A stretch of 64,000 nucleotides of DNA, from contig JAHJZX010000055.1 in the NCBI GenBank assembly GCA_018826295.1, positions 62,001 to 126,000 on the forward strand, given 5' to 3'. Shown here in pieces: positions 18,006-29,313 of this stretch (within the stretch, counting starts at the first letter, position 1; every line of letters starts with the position of its first letter). The DNA comes from Gammaproteobacteria bacterium (GTDB lineage: Bacteria > Pseudomonadota > Gammaproteobacteria > Enterobacterales > Alteromonadaceae). The position numbers and the translations under genes are program-made. The notes below the pieces were generated by a model that saw only the letters and a program-made list of their open reading frames with translations, had not been told where the DNA came from and searched no databases.

Positions 18006-18697
18006 GTTGCAATCTGCTCCAGATAAAATGCGGCCAGCGCCAGATCGGCCGGCTCGGTAATCTTAATATTGTCGCTACGCCCGGCAACTAATAGCACCTT
18101 ATGGCCAGCCCACTCCATCGCCGACGCTTCATCGGTAACCTGTACCCCGGCGGCAATGGCGTCAGTCAGCGCGGCCCGCAGCAGCGAGGTAGGAAAAAAT
18201 TGCGGTGTCAGGGCATGCCACAGATGCTCACGGCTAACGGTTTCGCTAACACTGTTTTCGCCGCGCTTCATGGTGTCGCGTACCCGGCAGGCCAAAATGC
18301 CGCCCAGGTCCTGCTGCAGACAACGGGCAATAAGCTGGCGAATATCATCGGCAGACACTAACGGCCTGGCCGCATCGTGCACTAACACCCAGGGATACCG
18401 GTGCGCATCAATCTGCTGTAAGGCATTTAACACCGAATGCATGCGCTCGGCACCGCCTTTTACCCGGTTGATGTCGCTATGCGCCAGGGCGGTATCGGTA
18501 AAATAGCCATCGTCCGGTGCCAGCGCCAGCCAAATTTGGCTGACAACGCCGCTGGCCTGTAACCGGGCAATGCTGTGTTCCAGAATAGTTTTACCCTGCA
18601 ACAGCAGATATTGTTTTGGCAGGCTGCTTTGCATGCGTTTACCCACACCGGCGGCCGGTATCACTGCTGCTATCGGCATAGTTTTCGGCTCAGTCAT
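18002..18697 (-). CDS. ispD: 2-C-methyl-D-erythritol 4-phosphate cytidylyltransferase
   Basis: This 231-residue IspD joins CTP and MEP in isoprenoid synthesis. The nucleotide-binding loop PAAGVGKRM…PKQY is at about 14-30, and [10 protein letters not shown] and [10 protein letters not shown] follow. It is coupled to ftsB (8-base overlap at its start) and to ispF (4-base overlap at its end), as in many gammaproteobacteria. Confidence 0.95.
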   Translation of the reverse strand: MTEPKTMPIAAVIPAAGVGKRMQSSLPKQYLLLQGKTILEHSIARLQASGVVSQIWLALAPDDGYFTDTALAHSDINRVKGGAERMHSVLNALQQIDAHRYPWVLVHDAARPLVSADDIRQLIARCLQQDLGGILACRVRDTMKRGENSVSETVSREHLWHALTPQFFPTSLLRAALTDAIAAGVQVTDEASAMEWAGHKVLLVAGRSDNIKITEPADLALAAFYLEQIAT

Positions 18698-18986
18698 CGC
18701 GCCCCTCGATATCGCGCTGGCTAAACATGCGGAAGAATACTTCGTCGTCGCGAATTAGCCCCAGCTCATTGCGGGCCCGCTCTTCTATTGCTTCCAGGCC
18801 TTGCTGCAAATCCGTAACATCGGCTTTAAGCAGCCGGTTGCGCTTTTCCAGTTCCAGGTTGCTGGCTTGCTGGCTGCGTAATTCATCCTGCTGGCGAAAG
18901 TAATCTGCCACGCTGTTTTGGCCAAACCAAAGCCGGTATTGCAACGCTGCCAACAGCACAATAAGCAAGAAAGTAAGTAATCGCAT
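18690..18986 (-). CDS. ftsB: Cell division protein FtsB
   Basis: This 98-residue bitopic divisome protein has one N-terminal membrane helix (about 3-20), then a coiled coil (about 28-70, rich in Leu/Glu/Gln) and the conserved AIEERARNELGLIRDDEVFFR segment. It works with FtsL and FtsQ to activate septal wall synthesis. It leads the ftsB-ispD-ispF-truD-surE-pcm run. Confidence 0.93.
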   Translation of the reverse strand: MRLLTFLLIVLLAALQYRLWFGQNSVADYFRQQDELRSQQASNLELEKRNRLLKADVTDLQQGLEAIEERARNELGLIRDDEVFFRMFSQRDIEGRDD

Positions 18987-19058
18987 AGTACCGCTTCAGT
19001 TAACAGACTGCGGTTATTATGAAGCCTGAGCCGGCGATTGCAAAGCAGCAATAACACA

Positions 19059-19712
19059 TCAGGCTAACAAGGCCGGCAAAGGTTTAGCAAAATTTTGCCA
19101 GTTTAACCGGCTGGCCAGCAGTAATTCACGTAAATTCAGCCGTCGCGGCGTGGTTTTGCTGTCATTTAACCATTGGTGGCCGCAGCAGGCTGCAGTCATA
19201 ATAGCCTTGCTGGGTTTTAACACAAATTTGTCGCTGTTTGCGTTTGCCAGCGGCGTGCCGGAAAAACTAAACCAGCCGTGTTCGTTGCAATGTAAGCGCT
19301 GGTTATTGCTGTCAACCTCGTCAATGCTGTCCAATACGATCTGTTCCTGGCTCAGCTGGCTGACATATACCGGCACGACCAAACCGGGTTTCGCCTGTTT
19401 GCCATAAAAGGCCGCTATCGGATCGGCTTGTTGTTTGCGGGCCGGGCAGCTGGCGGCCTGCTTGTGATACCAGGACGCATTCTGGCTATCCAGTTCCAGC
19501 TCAGAGCGGGTTTGTACTATATTGCTGGCGGCACGACGAATATAAAATGGCAGGCTGGCCAGCCGTTCTGGCATACGCAGCAGTTGTTCGCGGTTTAATT
19601 GTGACAGGCGCAGCAGCTCGCGCTCATACAAAGCATTACACAGCTCAGTATAAGTCTGGTTATCTCTGGATACTTGCCAGAAATGTGTTTGATTGCTGCC
19701 GGCATCAGTCAT
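19059..19712 (-). CDS. Unrecognised cytoplasmic protein
   Basis: This 217-residue protein has no signal peptide or membrane helix. I recognise no family. The N-terminal half is helical and charged (YERELLRLSQLNREQLLRMPERL). The middle is rich in short beta segments. Cys/His pairs occur late (ACCGHQWLND at about 175) and a Leu/Arg-rich C-terminal helix reads LNLRELLLASRLNW. It lies 72 bases upstream of ftsB on the same strand and 63 bases downstream of a PilZ-like gene. Codon use and composition look like its neighbours, so it is probably a lineage-restricted native gene. Confidence 0.6.
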   Translation of the reverse strand: MTDAGSNQTHFWQVSRDNQTYTELCNALYERELLRLSQLNREQLLRMPERLASLPFYIRRAASNIVQTRSELELDSQNASWYHKQAASCPARKQQADPIAAFYGKQAKPGLVVPVYVSQLSQEQIVLDSIDEVDSNNQRLHCNEHGWFSFSGTPLANANSDKFVLKPSKAIMTAACCGHQWLNDSKTTPRRLNLRELLLASRLNWQNFAKPLPALLA

Positions 19713-19775
19713 GGCCAGATGTTAGCCAACAGCGACGATTTTGCCTAGTAAAATCTGGCACTGCCGGTGCTGCTG

Positions 19776-20393
19776 TTAGCCTAGCTGCTGATACAAAGCA
19801 GGAAAATGCTGCCGATGACACTGAAACAAAAACCGCCGCAGCATGTCGCGTTGTAGTTTACCGGTTGTAAAACGCGCCGCCACAACAGCTCCCTGTTGCC
19901 TTACCGGCATAAAACACACTGACACCGACTGCCCATCCGGTAAGGTAAGCTCAAGTTCCTGTTGCTGCATCAGCTGCTCGGCCAGTTTTGTACAATGCAG
20001 TTTCAGCGCCATACCGGTGCTGGATAATGATATCAGCTGTACCTTTTCAGCATAACGGCCATCGCCCAGCGTAATACCCTGCGCTGACGCCAGACGCCAG
20101 CTACGTTCAGTACCGCTGTGCTCAACCACTTCAGGTATGCCCAATACCGGATTAAGCTGGCCAAATTCGTCCAGTGTCATATCCAGCGGAAACCACAACT
20201 TATACTGCCCTACTTCAGCCAGTAAGGTAAACTTAGCCTGATCCAGCAACGCGCTAATGAGTTCCGGCACTTCAGTCGTCACCGAGATGATATGATTAAC
20301 GCTGCCGTATGAAGGCACCACTTCCTGCTTTTGGCCAAACAAATCCGACAAATAGCCGAGCTCTGAATGAGTAAGTACTGCATTCCGTTGCAT
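19776..20393 (-). CDS. PilZ-like domain protein
   Basis: This protein has 205 residues from the chosen start; an upstream Met at 20438 would add 15. The C-terminal half (about 110-200) reads like a PilZ beta-barrel: SWRLASAQG…VQLISLSSTGMALKL…ELTLPDGQSVSVCFMPVRQQG…VAARF. The arginine-rich c-di-GMP switch is weak, so ligand binding is uncertain. GGA lies 5 bases before the 20393 start. Another c-di-GMP gene (EAL-GGDEF) lies nearby. PilZ assignment is by pattern only. Confidence 0.5.
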   Translation of the reverse strand: MQRNAVLTHSELGYLSDLFGQKQEVVPSYGSVNHIISVTTEVPELISALLDQAKFTLLAEVGQYKLWFPLDMTLDEFGQLNPVLGIPEVVEHSGTERSWRLASAQGITLGDGRYAEKVQLISLSSTGMALKLHCTKLAEQLMQQQELELTLPDGQSVSVCFMPVRQQGAVVAARFTTGKLQRDMLRRFLFQCHRQHFPALYQQLG

Positions 20394-20587
20394 TTTTCCA
20401 AACATCCTGCTGTCATATAAGTTGCATGAAACTAACATACGGCGCTTTTTTCAGCAATTATTTGTTTGAAAAACTTGCATTAATGAGAAAATGGTCTAGC
20501 AGGGAAAGTTGTACTCGCCAGACTGTTACTTTTGCCGGACCAACGCTATGCTAACAGCAGCCAGGCTAAGCGAGATTAGTGTGTATT

Positions 20588-21106
20588 ATGAACCGCCGTC
20601 ACTTTATTAAAACTGCTGTATTGACACCATTCGCTATACTGGCGGGCGTGAATGTGGTTGCCGCGGCGCGGCACTATCCGTTACAGCAATTGCAGCGTGA
20701 ATTGCAGCAATTGCCAACAGATAAACTTAGCAGCCAGGGTAGCTGGAGCGTCAGTGAAATACTGCAGCATCTGGCGCAAAGTATCCGCTACTCCCGTCTG
20801 GGCTATCCGCAGGCTAAATCGGCATGGTTTCAGCACACAGCCGGCAGTGCTGCGTTTATTGCTTTTGCTGCCTCCGGCCAGATGAGCCACCCGCTGGATG
20901 CGCCTATTCCCGGCGCTCCCCGGCTTATTCAAACCATATCTAATGAAGCCGCAATGGCAGAACTATTAAACGAGATTGAACAATTCATTGCCTGGCACGG
21001 TGAGTTAGCGCCACATTTTGCCTATGGTCAGCTAAATAAAGAGCAATACTCTAGTGCCCATTACCTGCATATTCAGAACCATTTGCAGCAGATCAGTTTA
21101 TCCTGA
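20588..21106 (+). CDS. DUF1569 (DinB-like) exported protein
   Basis: This 172-residue protein has a twin-arginine-like N-terminus (MNRRHFIKTAVLTPFAILAG) and Ala-rich cleavage region near residue 27. The rest is an all-helical DinB-like bundle with SVSEILQHLAQSIRYS and the late SAHYLHIQNHLQQI, fitting DUF1569. Two nearby ATGs are possible (20579 and 20588); the second gives the cleaner Tat signal. Its last 9 bases overlap the convergent EAL-GGDEF gene. Function unknown. Confidence 0.7.
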   Translation: MNRRHFIKTAVLTPFAILAGVNVVAAARHYPLQQLQRELQQLPTDKLSSQGSWSVSEILQHLAQSIRYSRLGYPQAKSAWFQHTAGSAAFIAFAASGQMSHPLDAPIPGAPRLIQTISNEAAMAELLNEIEQFIAWHGELAPHFAYGQLNKEQYSSAHYLHIQNHLQQISLS

Positions 21107-22885
21107 ACTGGCCGCAGCTGGTGCCAGCCGTGCCAGATGGTCCGGCACCCGGCGTTTATTAACAAATACCGCCGAGCCGATGGTTTTCTTAGCCTGTTGT
21201 TTGGCATCGGATGCCAGCGCCGCGACATCATGATAGTTACCACACAGGCTGGTATCTGGCATGGCTAAACCAACAGATAAGCTGAGTAAGGGGTAAAAGC
21301 ACAGGCTACCCAGCCGGTCTGTGGCGTAAAAGCCACCGGCAGCCAGGTGCTCAGCTAAATAATAGTTCGCCATCCTTTTGCTAAAATTCTGGCAGATACG
21401 TTGTGCCGTCTCAACCGCAGCGCTATCGGTAGACAAGACAATAAAGTCATCACCGCCGATATGGCCAACAAAGTCGTTATGGCTGACTTCGGCCTGGATG
21501 ATTTGCGCCAGCAACTCAATGACCAAATCACCTTTGCTGTAACCATAGACATCGTTGTAAGGTTTAAAGCCGTCAATATCGATATAGCCGATAGCAAACT
21601 CAGTGGTTTCTGCCAATAACTGGTCAATACGGCGGTTAATCGGCACGTTACCGGGTAACATGGTCAGCGGGTTGGCATAGCGTGCCAGCTGAATTTTGTG
21701 CTCACTTAGTTGGCGTAACACTTTACGCACCGAGCCAAGGCCATAGTAACGGCCTTGCTCGGTAACAATAAAATACGGGCTGGCATCGTCATGAATTTCC
21801 GCGGTCAGCACGCCGCTAACCGCATCCATTGTCAGGTTGCGTTCCACCATAATCGCCGCTTCCATACATTGATGGATCGGCTTCTTTTCATACAAGGCCC
21901 GGCCAAACGGATGAGAAAAGCGCTCGTTAATCATGCTGCGGCTTACCAGCCCCAGCGGCAGTTGTTCTTTATTGACGACCGCAACACAGGGCAGATTTTT
22001 ATCAGCGGCAAACATTGCCGCCACTTGCTGCGCTGCAGTTTGCGCCGGCACGGCTGCCACCCGGCTAACCACAGGCTCTAAAGACTCATTTAATGACAGC
22101 GTTTTATCGCTGCGTAATAACGACAGTGCCGGCAAAGGCACTTCTATGCAGTCGGCATGCGGTCGCCCGAGTAAATAACCCTGGCCAATATCGGCACCTA
22201 ACTCACGACAAAAAAGTAATTCTTCGCTGGTTTCAATACCTTCTGCCACAATCAGTGAGCCGGTGCTTTTGGCCAGCTCAATAATATTTTTAACGAAAGC
22301 TTTTTTAATCGGATCGCGGTGTAACTGGTCAACAAAATAGCGATCTATCTTAACAATATCAGGCTGTAACTCTGACCAGAGTTTTAAACCGGAAAAACCA
22401 CTGCCTAAATCGTCAATGGCAATTTTAAAACCAAAGTCGCGGTAATGTTTAACGGCACTGACAAAGAGTTCAGTGTCTTCTACCTGAAACTGCTCTGACA
22501 ATTCAATGACGATACGCTCTGGTGCCAGTCCTGCCTGCGAAATATAGCTTTTGGTTAAACCGGAAGGATGGTCTGATGTTAACAGCAGCATGGGGTTAAC
22601 GTTAATAAACAGCAAGCCTTTTGCGGCGCTGTCGGCAAAGGCCTGAATACTTAACTGCCGGCATAGCAGCTCAAGTGGCTCTAACAGATCAAAGGTTTGC
22701 GCGGTTTTAAACAGCAGCAAAGGCGAATGCAAAGCACTGTCGGACGGGCCGCGGATCAGCGCTTCATAGCCAATAATACTGCCATCGCTCAACGATACCA
22801 AAGGCTGAAACAGCGGCGTTAGTAATCTGCCAGCCAAAATACGCTGCAGTTCATTGCGGTGAAAATCACTTAATCCCAAAATCAC
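21098..22885 (-). CDS. EAL-CBS-GGDEF cyclic-di-GMP enzyme
   Basis: This 595-residue protein has an N-terminal EAL phosphodiesterase domain (about 20-250). Its catalytic elements are intact: YEALIRG (E41), ELSEQF, AIDDLGSGFSGL, KIDRYF, AEGIET and GQGYLLGRP. A CBS-pair-like sensor region follows (about 270-390). The C-terminal GGDEF domain (about 405-580) reads GGDDF at 477-481, so cyclase activity is possible but not certain. There is no signal peptide. Domain order suggests a c-di-GMP hydrolase tuned by a nucleotide bound at CBS (inference). Confidence 0.9.
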   Translation of the reverse strand: MILGLSDFHRNELQRILAGRLLTPLFQPLVSLSDGSIIGYEALIRGPSDSALHSPLLLFKTAQTFDLLEPLELLCRQLSIQAFADSAAKGLLFINVNPMLLLTSDHPSGLTKSYISQAGLAPERIVIELSEQFQVEDTELFVSAVKHYRDFGFKIAIDDLGSGFSGLKLWSELQPDIVKIDRYFVDQLHRDPIKKAFVKNIIELAKSTGSLIVAEGIETSEELLFCRELGADIGQGYLLGRPHADCIEVPLPALSLLRSDKTLSLNESLEPVVSRVAAVPAQTAAQQVAAMFAADKNLPCVAVVNKEQLPLGLVSRSMINERFSHPFGRALYEKKPIHQCMEAAIMVERNLTMDAVSGVLTAEIHDDASPYFIVTEQGRYYGLGSVRKVLRQLSEHKIQLARYANPLTMLPGNVPINRRIDQLLAETTEFAIGYIDIDGFKPYNDVYGYSKGDLVIELLAQIIQAEVSHNDFVGHIGGDDFIVLSTDSAAVETAQRICQNFSKRMANYYLAEHLAAGGFYATDRLGSLCFYPLLSLSVGLAMPDTSLCGNYHDVAALASDAKQQAKKTIGSAVFVNKRRVPDHLARLAPAAASSG

Positions 22886-23003
22886 TACCCGGGTAACAGA
22901 TCACAGGCCAGCGCTATCCGAGGCAAAAACAATCATCCTGATAACCGGAACATGATAAGACGCCGATATGACGCTGATATGACAGCCCGCTTAGGTTCGG
23001 CGG

Positions 23004-23768
23004 TTAAGGTCTGGCAGTTTTGCGCATATGTCTGGCTAAACTGCGGTCAATCACCCCGTTGCGCTGCGCTTCGCGGATAAACGCATCTAATCTGGGTTTC
23101 AGATTGCGCCATTTACTGTTAAGGGCCAGTGTTAAATCGGCGTTGTCGGTCGCATTTTGTTGCCGGAAAAAAGTCACGCTGGCAAACCTGTTGTTGATCA
23201 ACCAACTGGCGACATGCTCGTTCATATAGGCTAGCTGGCAGCGTTTGTTTAGCAGCATATTAAACTGGTCAAATTCAGACTCGGTATCAATACGTACCAA
23301 CTCCCCCCGCTCTAATTGAGACTGCAACGCGGTATAAATATAGTGCCGGCGCAAACAGATAGTTTTATTTGGCAGGTTTTGCCCGCTGCGATTAAAGGGC
23401 TCCAGCGCATAAAGGTAGTCGCGGTGTGCCACTATGGGCTGGGAAAACAACAACTCTTCCGGTTGCAGGGTCCAGTTTTCGGCCAGCACCGAGGCATCAT
23501 ATTTACCATCATATAAGCCCAATTCGGCCCGATAACGGTTTTCGTACACGTAGTTTAAGCGGTATGGCTGACTGGCAAAAAAGGCGTCTAACAGCTCGGG
23601 GATCACGCCGGTTGGCACATTATCTTCAGCGGCGTACATATAAGGCGGCACTTGCGGGTAGTAAATCGCCACAGTAAAGCTTTCCTGCGCTGCTGTGGCG
23701 GAGGCAAAAATCAGGCTTAAATACAGCAGGACAGCTCGAAACCAGCTGCTTGGCTTCAACTCGGGCAA
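23004..23768 (-). CDS. Periplasmic solute-binding protein (SBP family 3-like)
   Basis: This 254-residue protein has a signal peptide (about 1-27, ending ATAAQ). The type II periplasmic binding fold shows VAIYYPQVPPYMY…PTGVIPELLDAFF at the N-lobe and GKYDASVLAENWT in the linker region. No permease or ATPase genes are adjacent, so it may be an orphan sensor-type or amino-acid-binding protein rather than part of an ABC importer. It follows no clear operon partner; the next gene upstream is eno-side intergenic DNA. Confidence 0.75.
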   Translation of the reverse strand: MPELKPSSWFRAVLLYLSLIFASATAAQESFTVAIYYPQVPPYMYAAEDNVPTGVIPELLDAFFASQPYRLNYVYENRYRAELGLYDGKYDASVLAENWTLQPEELLFSQPIVAHRDYLYALEPFNRSGQNLPNKTICLRRHYIYTALQSQLERGELVRIDTESEFDQFNMLLNKRCQLAYMNEHVASWLINNRFASVTFFRQQNATDNADLTLALNSKWRNLKPRLDAFIREAQRNGVIDRSLARHMRKTARP

Positions 23769-23899
23769 TGTACACGCTCAACCTTGTCTGTAATTGTACC
23801 GATATTAACCGGACATTATGACAAAGCAAGTGCCACAGCAGCTTTAGTGTATTTTTTTTAACCAATTTATTTTGGCGCTGTAGCGGTCAGGTAACAACA

Positions 23900-23919
23900 A
23901 AGCCACCCTAAGGTGGCTT
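23900..23919 (-). terminator. Intrinsic terminator of eno
   Basis: AAGCCACC (23900-23907) pairs with GGTGGCTT (23912-23919) with a 4-base loop. On the minus strand a T-rich run (TTTGTTGTT) follows. It lies about 50 bases downstream of the eno stop. Confidence 0.8.
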
Positions 23920-23967
23920 GGTGTGTTGCCTGGCAACAGGCATAAAGTCAGTGTTTACTAAGCTAAA

Positions 23968-25275
<1,308 letters not shown>

Positions 25276-25286
25276 TTAAAACGAAA

Positions 25287-25309
25287 AAGCCGGGAAAATT
25301 ACCCGGCTT
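25287..25309 (-). terminator. Terminator-like hairpin between pyrG and eno
   Basis: AAGCCGGG (25287-25294) and CCCGGCTT (25302-25309) enclose 7 bases. On the minus strand TTTTTCG follows. It sits between the pyrG stop and the eno start and should end or attenuate pyrG transcripts, leaving a separate supply for eno. Confidence 0.75.
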
Positions 25310-25317
25310 AGCACAAG

Positions 25318-27268
<1,951 letters not shown>

Positions 27269-27634
27269 ATGCAAATTCAAGTTCACACAGATCGTCATAT
27301 CCAATCAGACGAACGCTTAGCCGAATTTATCCGCACTACACTACAAACTAAACTTAGCCGTTTTGCCGATCATCTTACCCGGATTGAAGTGCATTTAAGT
27401 GACGAAAATGGCCAGCAAAAACACGATAGCCACGACAAACGTTGTCTGCTGGAGGCCCGTTTTGAAGGTATAGAGCCGGTTGCCATAACCGAACATGCCG
27501 CCAGTGTTGGCCAGACAATTACCGGCGCGGCCGATAAACTGCAGCGCAAGTTAAGCTCGGTAGTGGGCAGATTGCGTGATAAACATGTACGCACCGGCCA
27601 TAGCGCGCCGGTCATGGAAGCAGAAACTAATTAA
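27269..27634 (+). CDS. HPF/RaiA-family ribosome hibernation factor
   Basis: This 121-residue protein belongs to the sigma-54 modulation/S30AE family. It shows the beta-alpha-beta pattern MQIQVHTDRHI…LAEFIRTTLQTKLSRFADHLTRIEVHLSDENG, then a second strand-helix with TEHAASVGQTITGAADKLQRKL. The short form without the long dimerisation tail resembles HPF or YfiA of gammaproteobacteria. It would bind the 30S decoding site in slow growth. AGGAG lies 6 bases before the ATG and a terminator follows, so it is a single-gene unit. Confidence 0.85.
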   Translation: MQIQVHTDRHIQSDERLAEFIRTTLQTKLSRFADHLTRIEVHLSDENGQQKHDSHDKRCLLEARFEGIEPVAITEHAASVGQTITGAADKLQRKLSSVVGRLRDKHVRTGHSAPVMEAETN

Positions 27635-27646
27635 CTGATAGCCAAT

Positions 27647-27668
27647 GCGAAGCGCGAGAGCGCTTCGC
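27647..27668 (+). terminator. Terminator after the HPF gene
   Basis: GCGAAGCGC (27647-27655) pairs perfectly with GCGCTTCGC (27660-27668) around GAGA, followed by TTTACTT. It lies 12 bases after the stop codon. Confidence 0.85.
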
Positions 27669-27704
27669 TTTACTTAAGCTGTTCCGCATGCGCTTGTACT
27701 TAAT

Positions 27705-28016
27705 TTAGTTACCGTAATTATCGTGCTGGCACTGCCAGCACATATCAAAAGATGCGGCGTTAACTTCGCCACAGTTATCACAAACCCAATCTGCGGCTGT
27801 GCCTGCCTGCTGTGTTGCATCAACAACAGCCAGCGCCCTGTCATAGTCGCTGTCGTTTATCACCCAAAGCTCCGGCCAGGCATCAAAAGCAGACACTTCA
27901 CCCACAGCCCCCTGCGCAAATTCATTTTTCAGAAATACCTCGATACCCTGTGCTTCAACCAGGTTTTTCACGTTGTGTACAATAAAGGCATTGTCATGGG
28001 TATAGATTTTTTTCAT
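27705..28016 (-). CDS. DUF2007 protein with C-terminal zinc ribbon
   Basis: This 103-residue soluble protein has a DUF2007 domain of about 65 residues (MKKIYTHDNAFIVHNVKNLVEAQGIEVFLKNE…WPELWVINDSDYDRALAVV). A compact zinc-ribbon-like tail has paired cysteines, CDNC (at about 80-83) and CWQC (at about 94-97). DUF2007 is described as a putative signal-transducing domain, but its function is not known. It follows the DoxX gene by 26 bases on the same strand. Confidence 0.8.
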   Translation of the reverse strand: MKKIYTHDNAFIVHNVKNLVEAQGIEVFLKNEFAQGAVGEVSAFDAWPELWVINDSDYDRALAVVDATQQAGTAADWVCDNCGEVNAASFDMCWQCQHDNYGN

Positions 28017-28042
28017 AGTGCGGTTTTAAATTCTTATCAGGG

Positions 28043-28408
28043 TTATTTTTTGCGGCTTAGGATTGTGATCAACTGACAAATCTCTTTCCGGCCAGACCAA
28101 GCACGCCAAAATGCTGCTACCGCTATAGCAGAAGCGACAGAGAACATTAACCACTCGTTGTGAACAAGGTGCGTTCCAATAGCGCCAAGCATAAGCCCTC
28201 CCAGACATAGAGAAGTGAATGATGACAGCCGGGGCAAAAGTAAGCCTAGCGCGCCAACCAATTCAATGGCACCAGTGAAATACATAAATTCAATTGCATA
28301 ACCCCAGCGAGCAAAGGCTTCAACTTCGAATGGCAACGACAATAATTTAGCCCCGCCCGAAGCGAAGAAAATTAACGCCAGAAAGTAGCTCAAATTACGA
28401 CTGTTCAT
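28043..28408 (-). CDS. DoxX-family membrane protein
   Basis: This 121-residue protein has four hydrophobic helices. A DoxX/SURF4-like pattern reads LALIFFASGGAKLLSLP…ARWGYAIEFMYFTGAIELVGALGLLLPRL. The helix-breaking GGAKL and the Glu-Leu in TGAIELVGA are typical. The exact role of such proteins is unclear; some take part in thiol or sulfur redox chemistry. It is the first gene downstream of an attC site on the minus strand, so it could have arrived as a cassette gene or be resident. Confidence 0.72.
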   Translation of the reverse strand: MNSRNLSYFLALIFFASGGAKLLSLPFEVEAFARWGYAIEFMYFTGAIELVGALGLLLPRLSSFTSLCLGGLMLGAIGTHLVHNEWLMFSVASAIAVAAFWRAWSGRKEICQLITILSRKK

Positions 28409-28467
28409 TTACACCGCCATGTTAAGATGAGCAACGCAATACCGGTTCCGCAATACACCAACTTAAA

Positions 28468-28528
28468 CGCTAACGCTCGAAGCAGCTGCGCCTGCAGTTT
28501 GGCGTCGGCTGCCTTCGCTTGTTATGGC
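28468..28528 (-). other. Integron-type attC recombination site
   Basis: On the minus strand this 61-base element begins GCCATAACAAG (R''-like) and ends GCGTTAGCG (R'-like). The arms form an imperfect hairpin: AAGCGAAGGCAGC on one side and GCTGCTTCGAGC on the other, with unpaired extra bases as in folded attC sites. It starts a few bases after the stop of the small gene at 28534-28851, the normal cassette arrangement. No integrase gene is in the window. Confidence 0.7.
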
Positions 28529-28533
28529 GACGG

Positions 28534-28851
28534 TTACTTAGAACTTTCCAGTTCATCATAAATGCTGAACAACATATCTAGCTGTTCTTTGGTAGATTCA
28601 CTTAAATCTTCAACAGGAATTGAGTTTAAGCGCTCTTTGTCCAAACTAACCGCACCGGTTAAAAATTCAATGGCCACTTCTGGCTTGCCTTGTCGCAGCA
28701 TATGCAAAGTAAACGCATTTGCTTTCATAGTGTTAATGTTATCGCGGTACACAGTGTCGGTTAAAACAGTACCGAAACCATAAAAATACATGATTCCAGC
28801 GCCAAGAAATCCAGAAAGAGTGCAGACTATAAGGGTTCGTATAATGTTCAT
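28534..28851 (-). CDS. Small orphan membrane-anchored protein in a cassette-like unit
   Basis: This 105-residue protein has an N-terminal hydrophobic helix (about 5-27, LIVCTLSGFLGAGIMYFYGFG), probably an uncleaved anchor. A helical soluble tail follows, rich in Lys/Glu/Leu (MLRQGKPEVAIEFLTGAV; EQLDMLFSIYDELESSK). I recognise no family. The gene fills almost the whole space between a GTTATGGC core at 28857-28864 and the attC at 28468-28528, exactly like an integron gene cassette of about 390 bases. Its G+C content is visibly lower than its neighbours', supporting acquisition. Confidence 0.65.
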   Translation of the reverse strand: MNIIRTLIVCTLSGFLGAGIMYFYGFGTVLTDTVYRDNINTMKANAFTLHMLRQGKPEVAIEFLTGAVSLDKERLNSIPVEDLSESTKEQLDMLFSIYDELESSK

Positions 28852-28856
28852 AAGTC

Positions 28857-28864
28857 GCCATAAC
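28857..28864 (-). other. Cassette boundary core site (R'-like GTTATGGC)
   Basis: GTTATGGC on the minus strand lies immediately upstream of the small cassette gene and matches the core at the start of the 28468-28528 attC arm in inverted order, as expected where a cassette was inserted. Upstream sequence does not fold into a full second attC, so that site seems eroded or incomplete. Confidence 0.45.
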
Positions 28865-29106
28865 GCTTATTCGGCGGGTCGGCCCGTAGTTAAACACGGA
28901 TCAACCTGCCTTTGTAAAATTAATGTACAGAACACTACACCGTTATCTTAAGGCTTACAACAACTTATAGGTACAACTAATGTTTTGATCGTGACACTGA
29001 TACCACCCAATACTCTTCTGCTGCTTGCTTTTTCCCCCCTTTCAAATTACATTGCAAACCATACGCTTTGCTACATAGTGCTACACATCATAAGTTTGGA
29101 TATATC

Positions 29107-29313
29107 ATGGGTATCGTTAAAATTTCAGATGAACTTCATGAGGAAGTTCGGAAAAACAGTTGCGTTATGGAACGTTCGATAAATTCTCAAGCGGAGTTCT
29201 GGATGAAGATCGGTCGGTTGGCGGAGCAGAACCCTACCCTGACCTACGAGCAAATTATTGAGCAAGAGAAGAAAAATCAAAACGTAACAATGATGAAGCT
29301 CATAAATGAATGA
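29107..29313 (+). CDS. ParD-like antitoxin-family protein
   Basis: This 68-residue protein begins MGIVKISDELHEEVRKNSCVMERSINSQAEFWMKIGRLAEQNP. That is a ribbon-helix-helix-like pattern typical of the ParD-like family assigned to type II antitoxins. A helical tail (TYEQIIEQEKKNQN) follows. The gene ends inside the methionine aminopeptidase gene (8-base overlap, ATGAATGA), so the two are co-translated. No RelE/ParE toxin is present, so its partner appears to be the aminopeptidase. DNA binding and autoregulation are inferred. Confidence 0.75.
   Translation: MGIVKISDELHEEVRKNSCVMERSINSQAEFWMKIGRLAEQNPTLTYEQIIEQEKKNQNVTMMKLINE

Noticed and set aside
18069..18506. A 145-residue frame opposite ispD
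   Set aside because: Antisense to a conserved enzyme gene, with Cys/Arg/Ser-rich translation typical of a shadow.
29159..29170. GTTATGG inside the ParD-like gene as a second attC end
   Set aside because: It lies within coding sequence and has no matching inverted arm, so it is a chance match to the short core.
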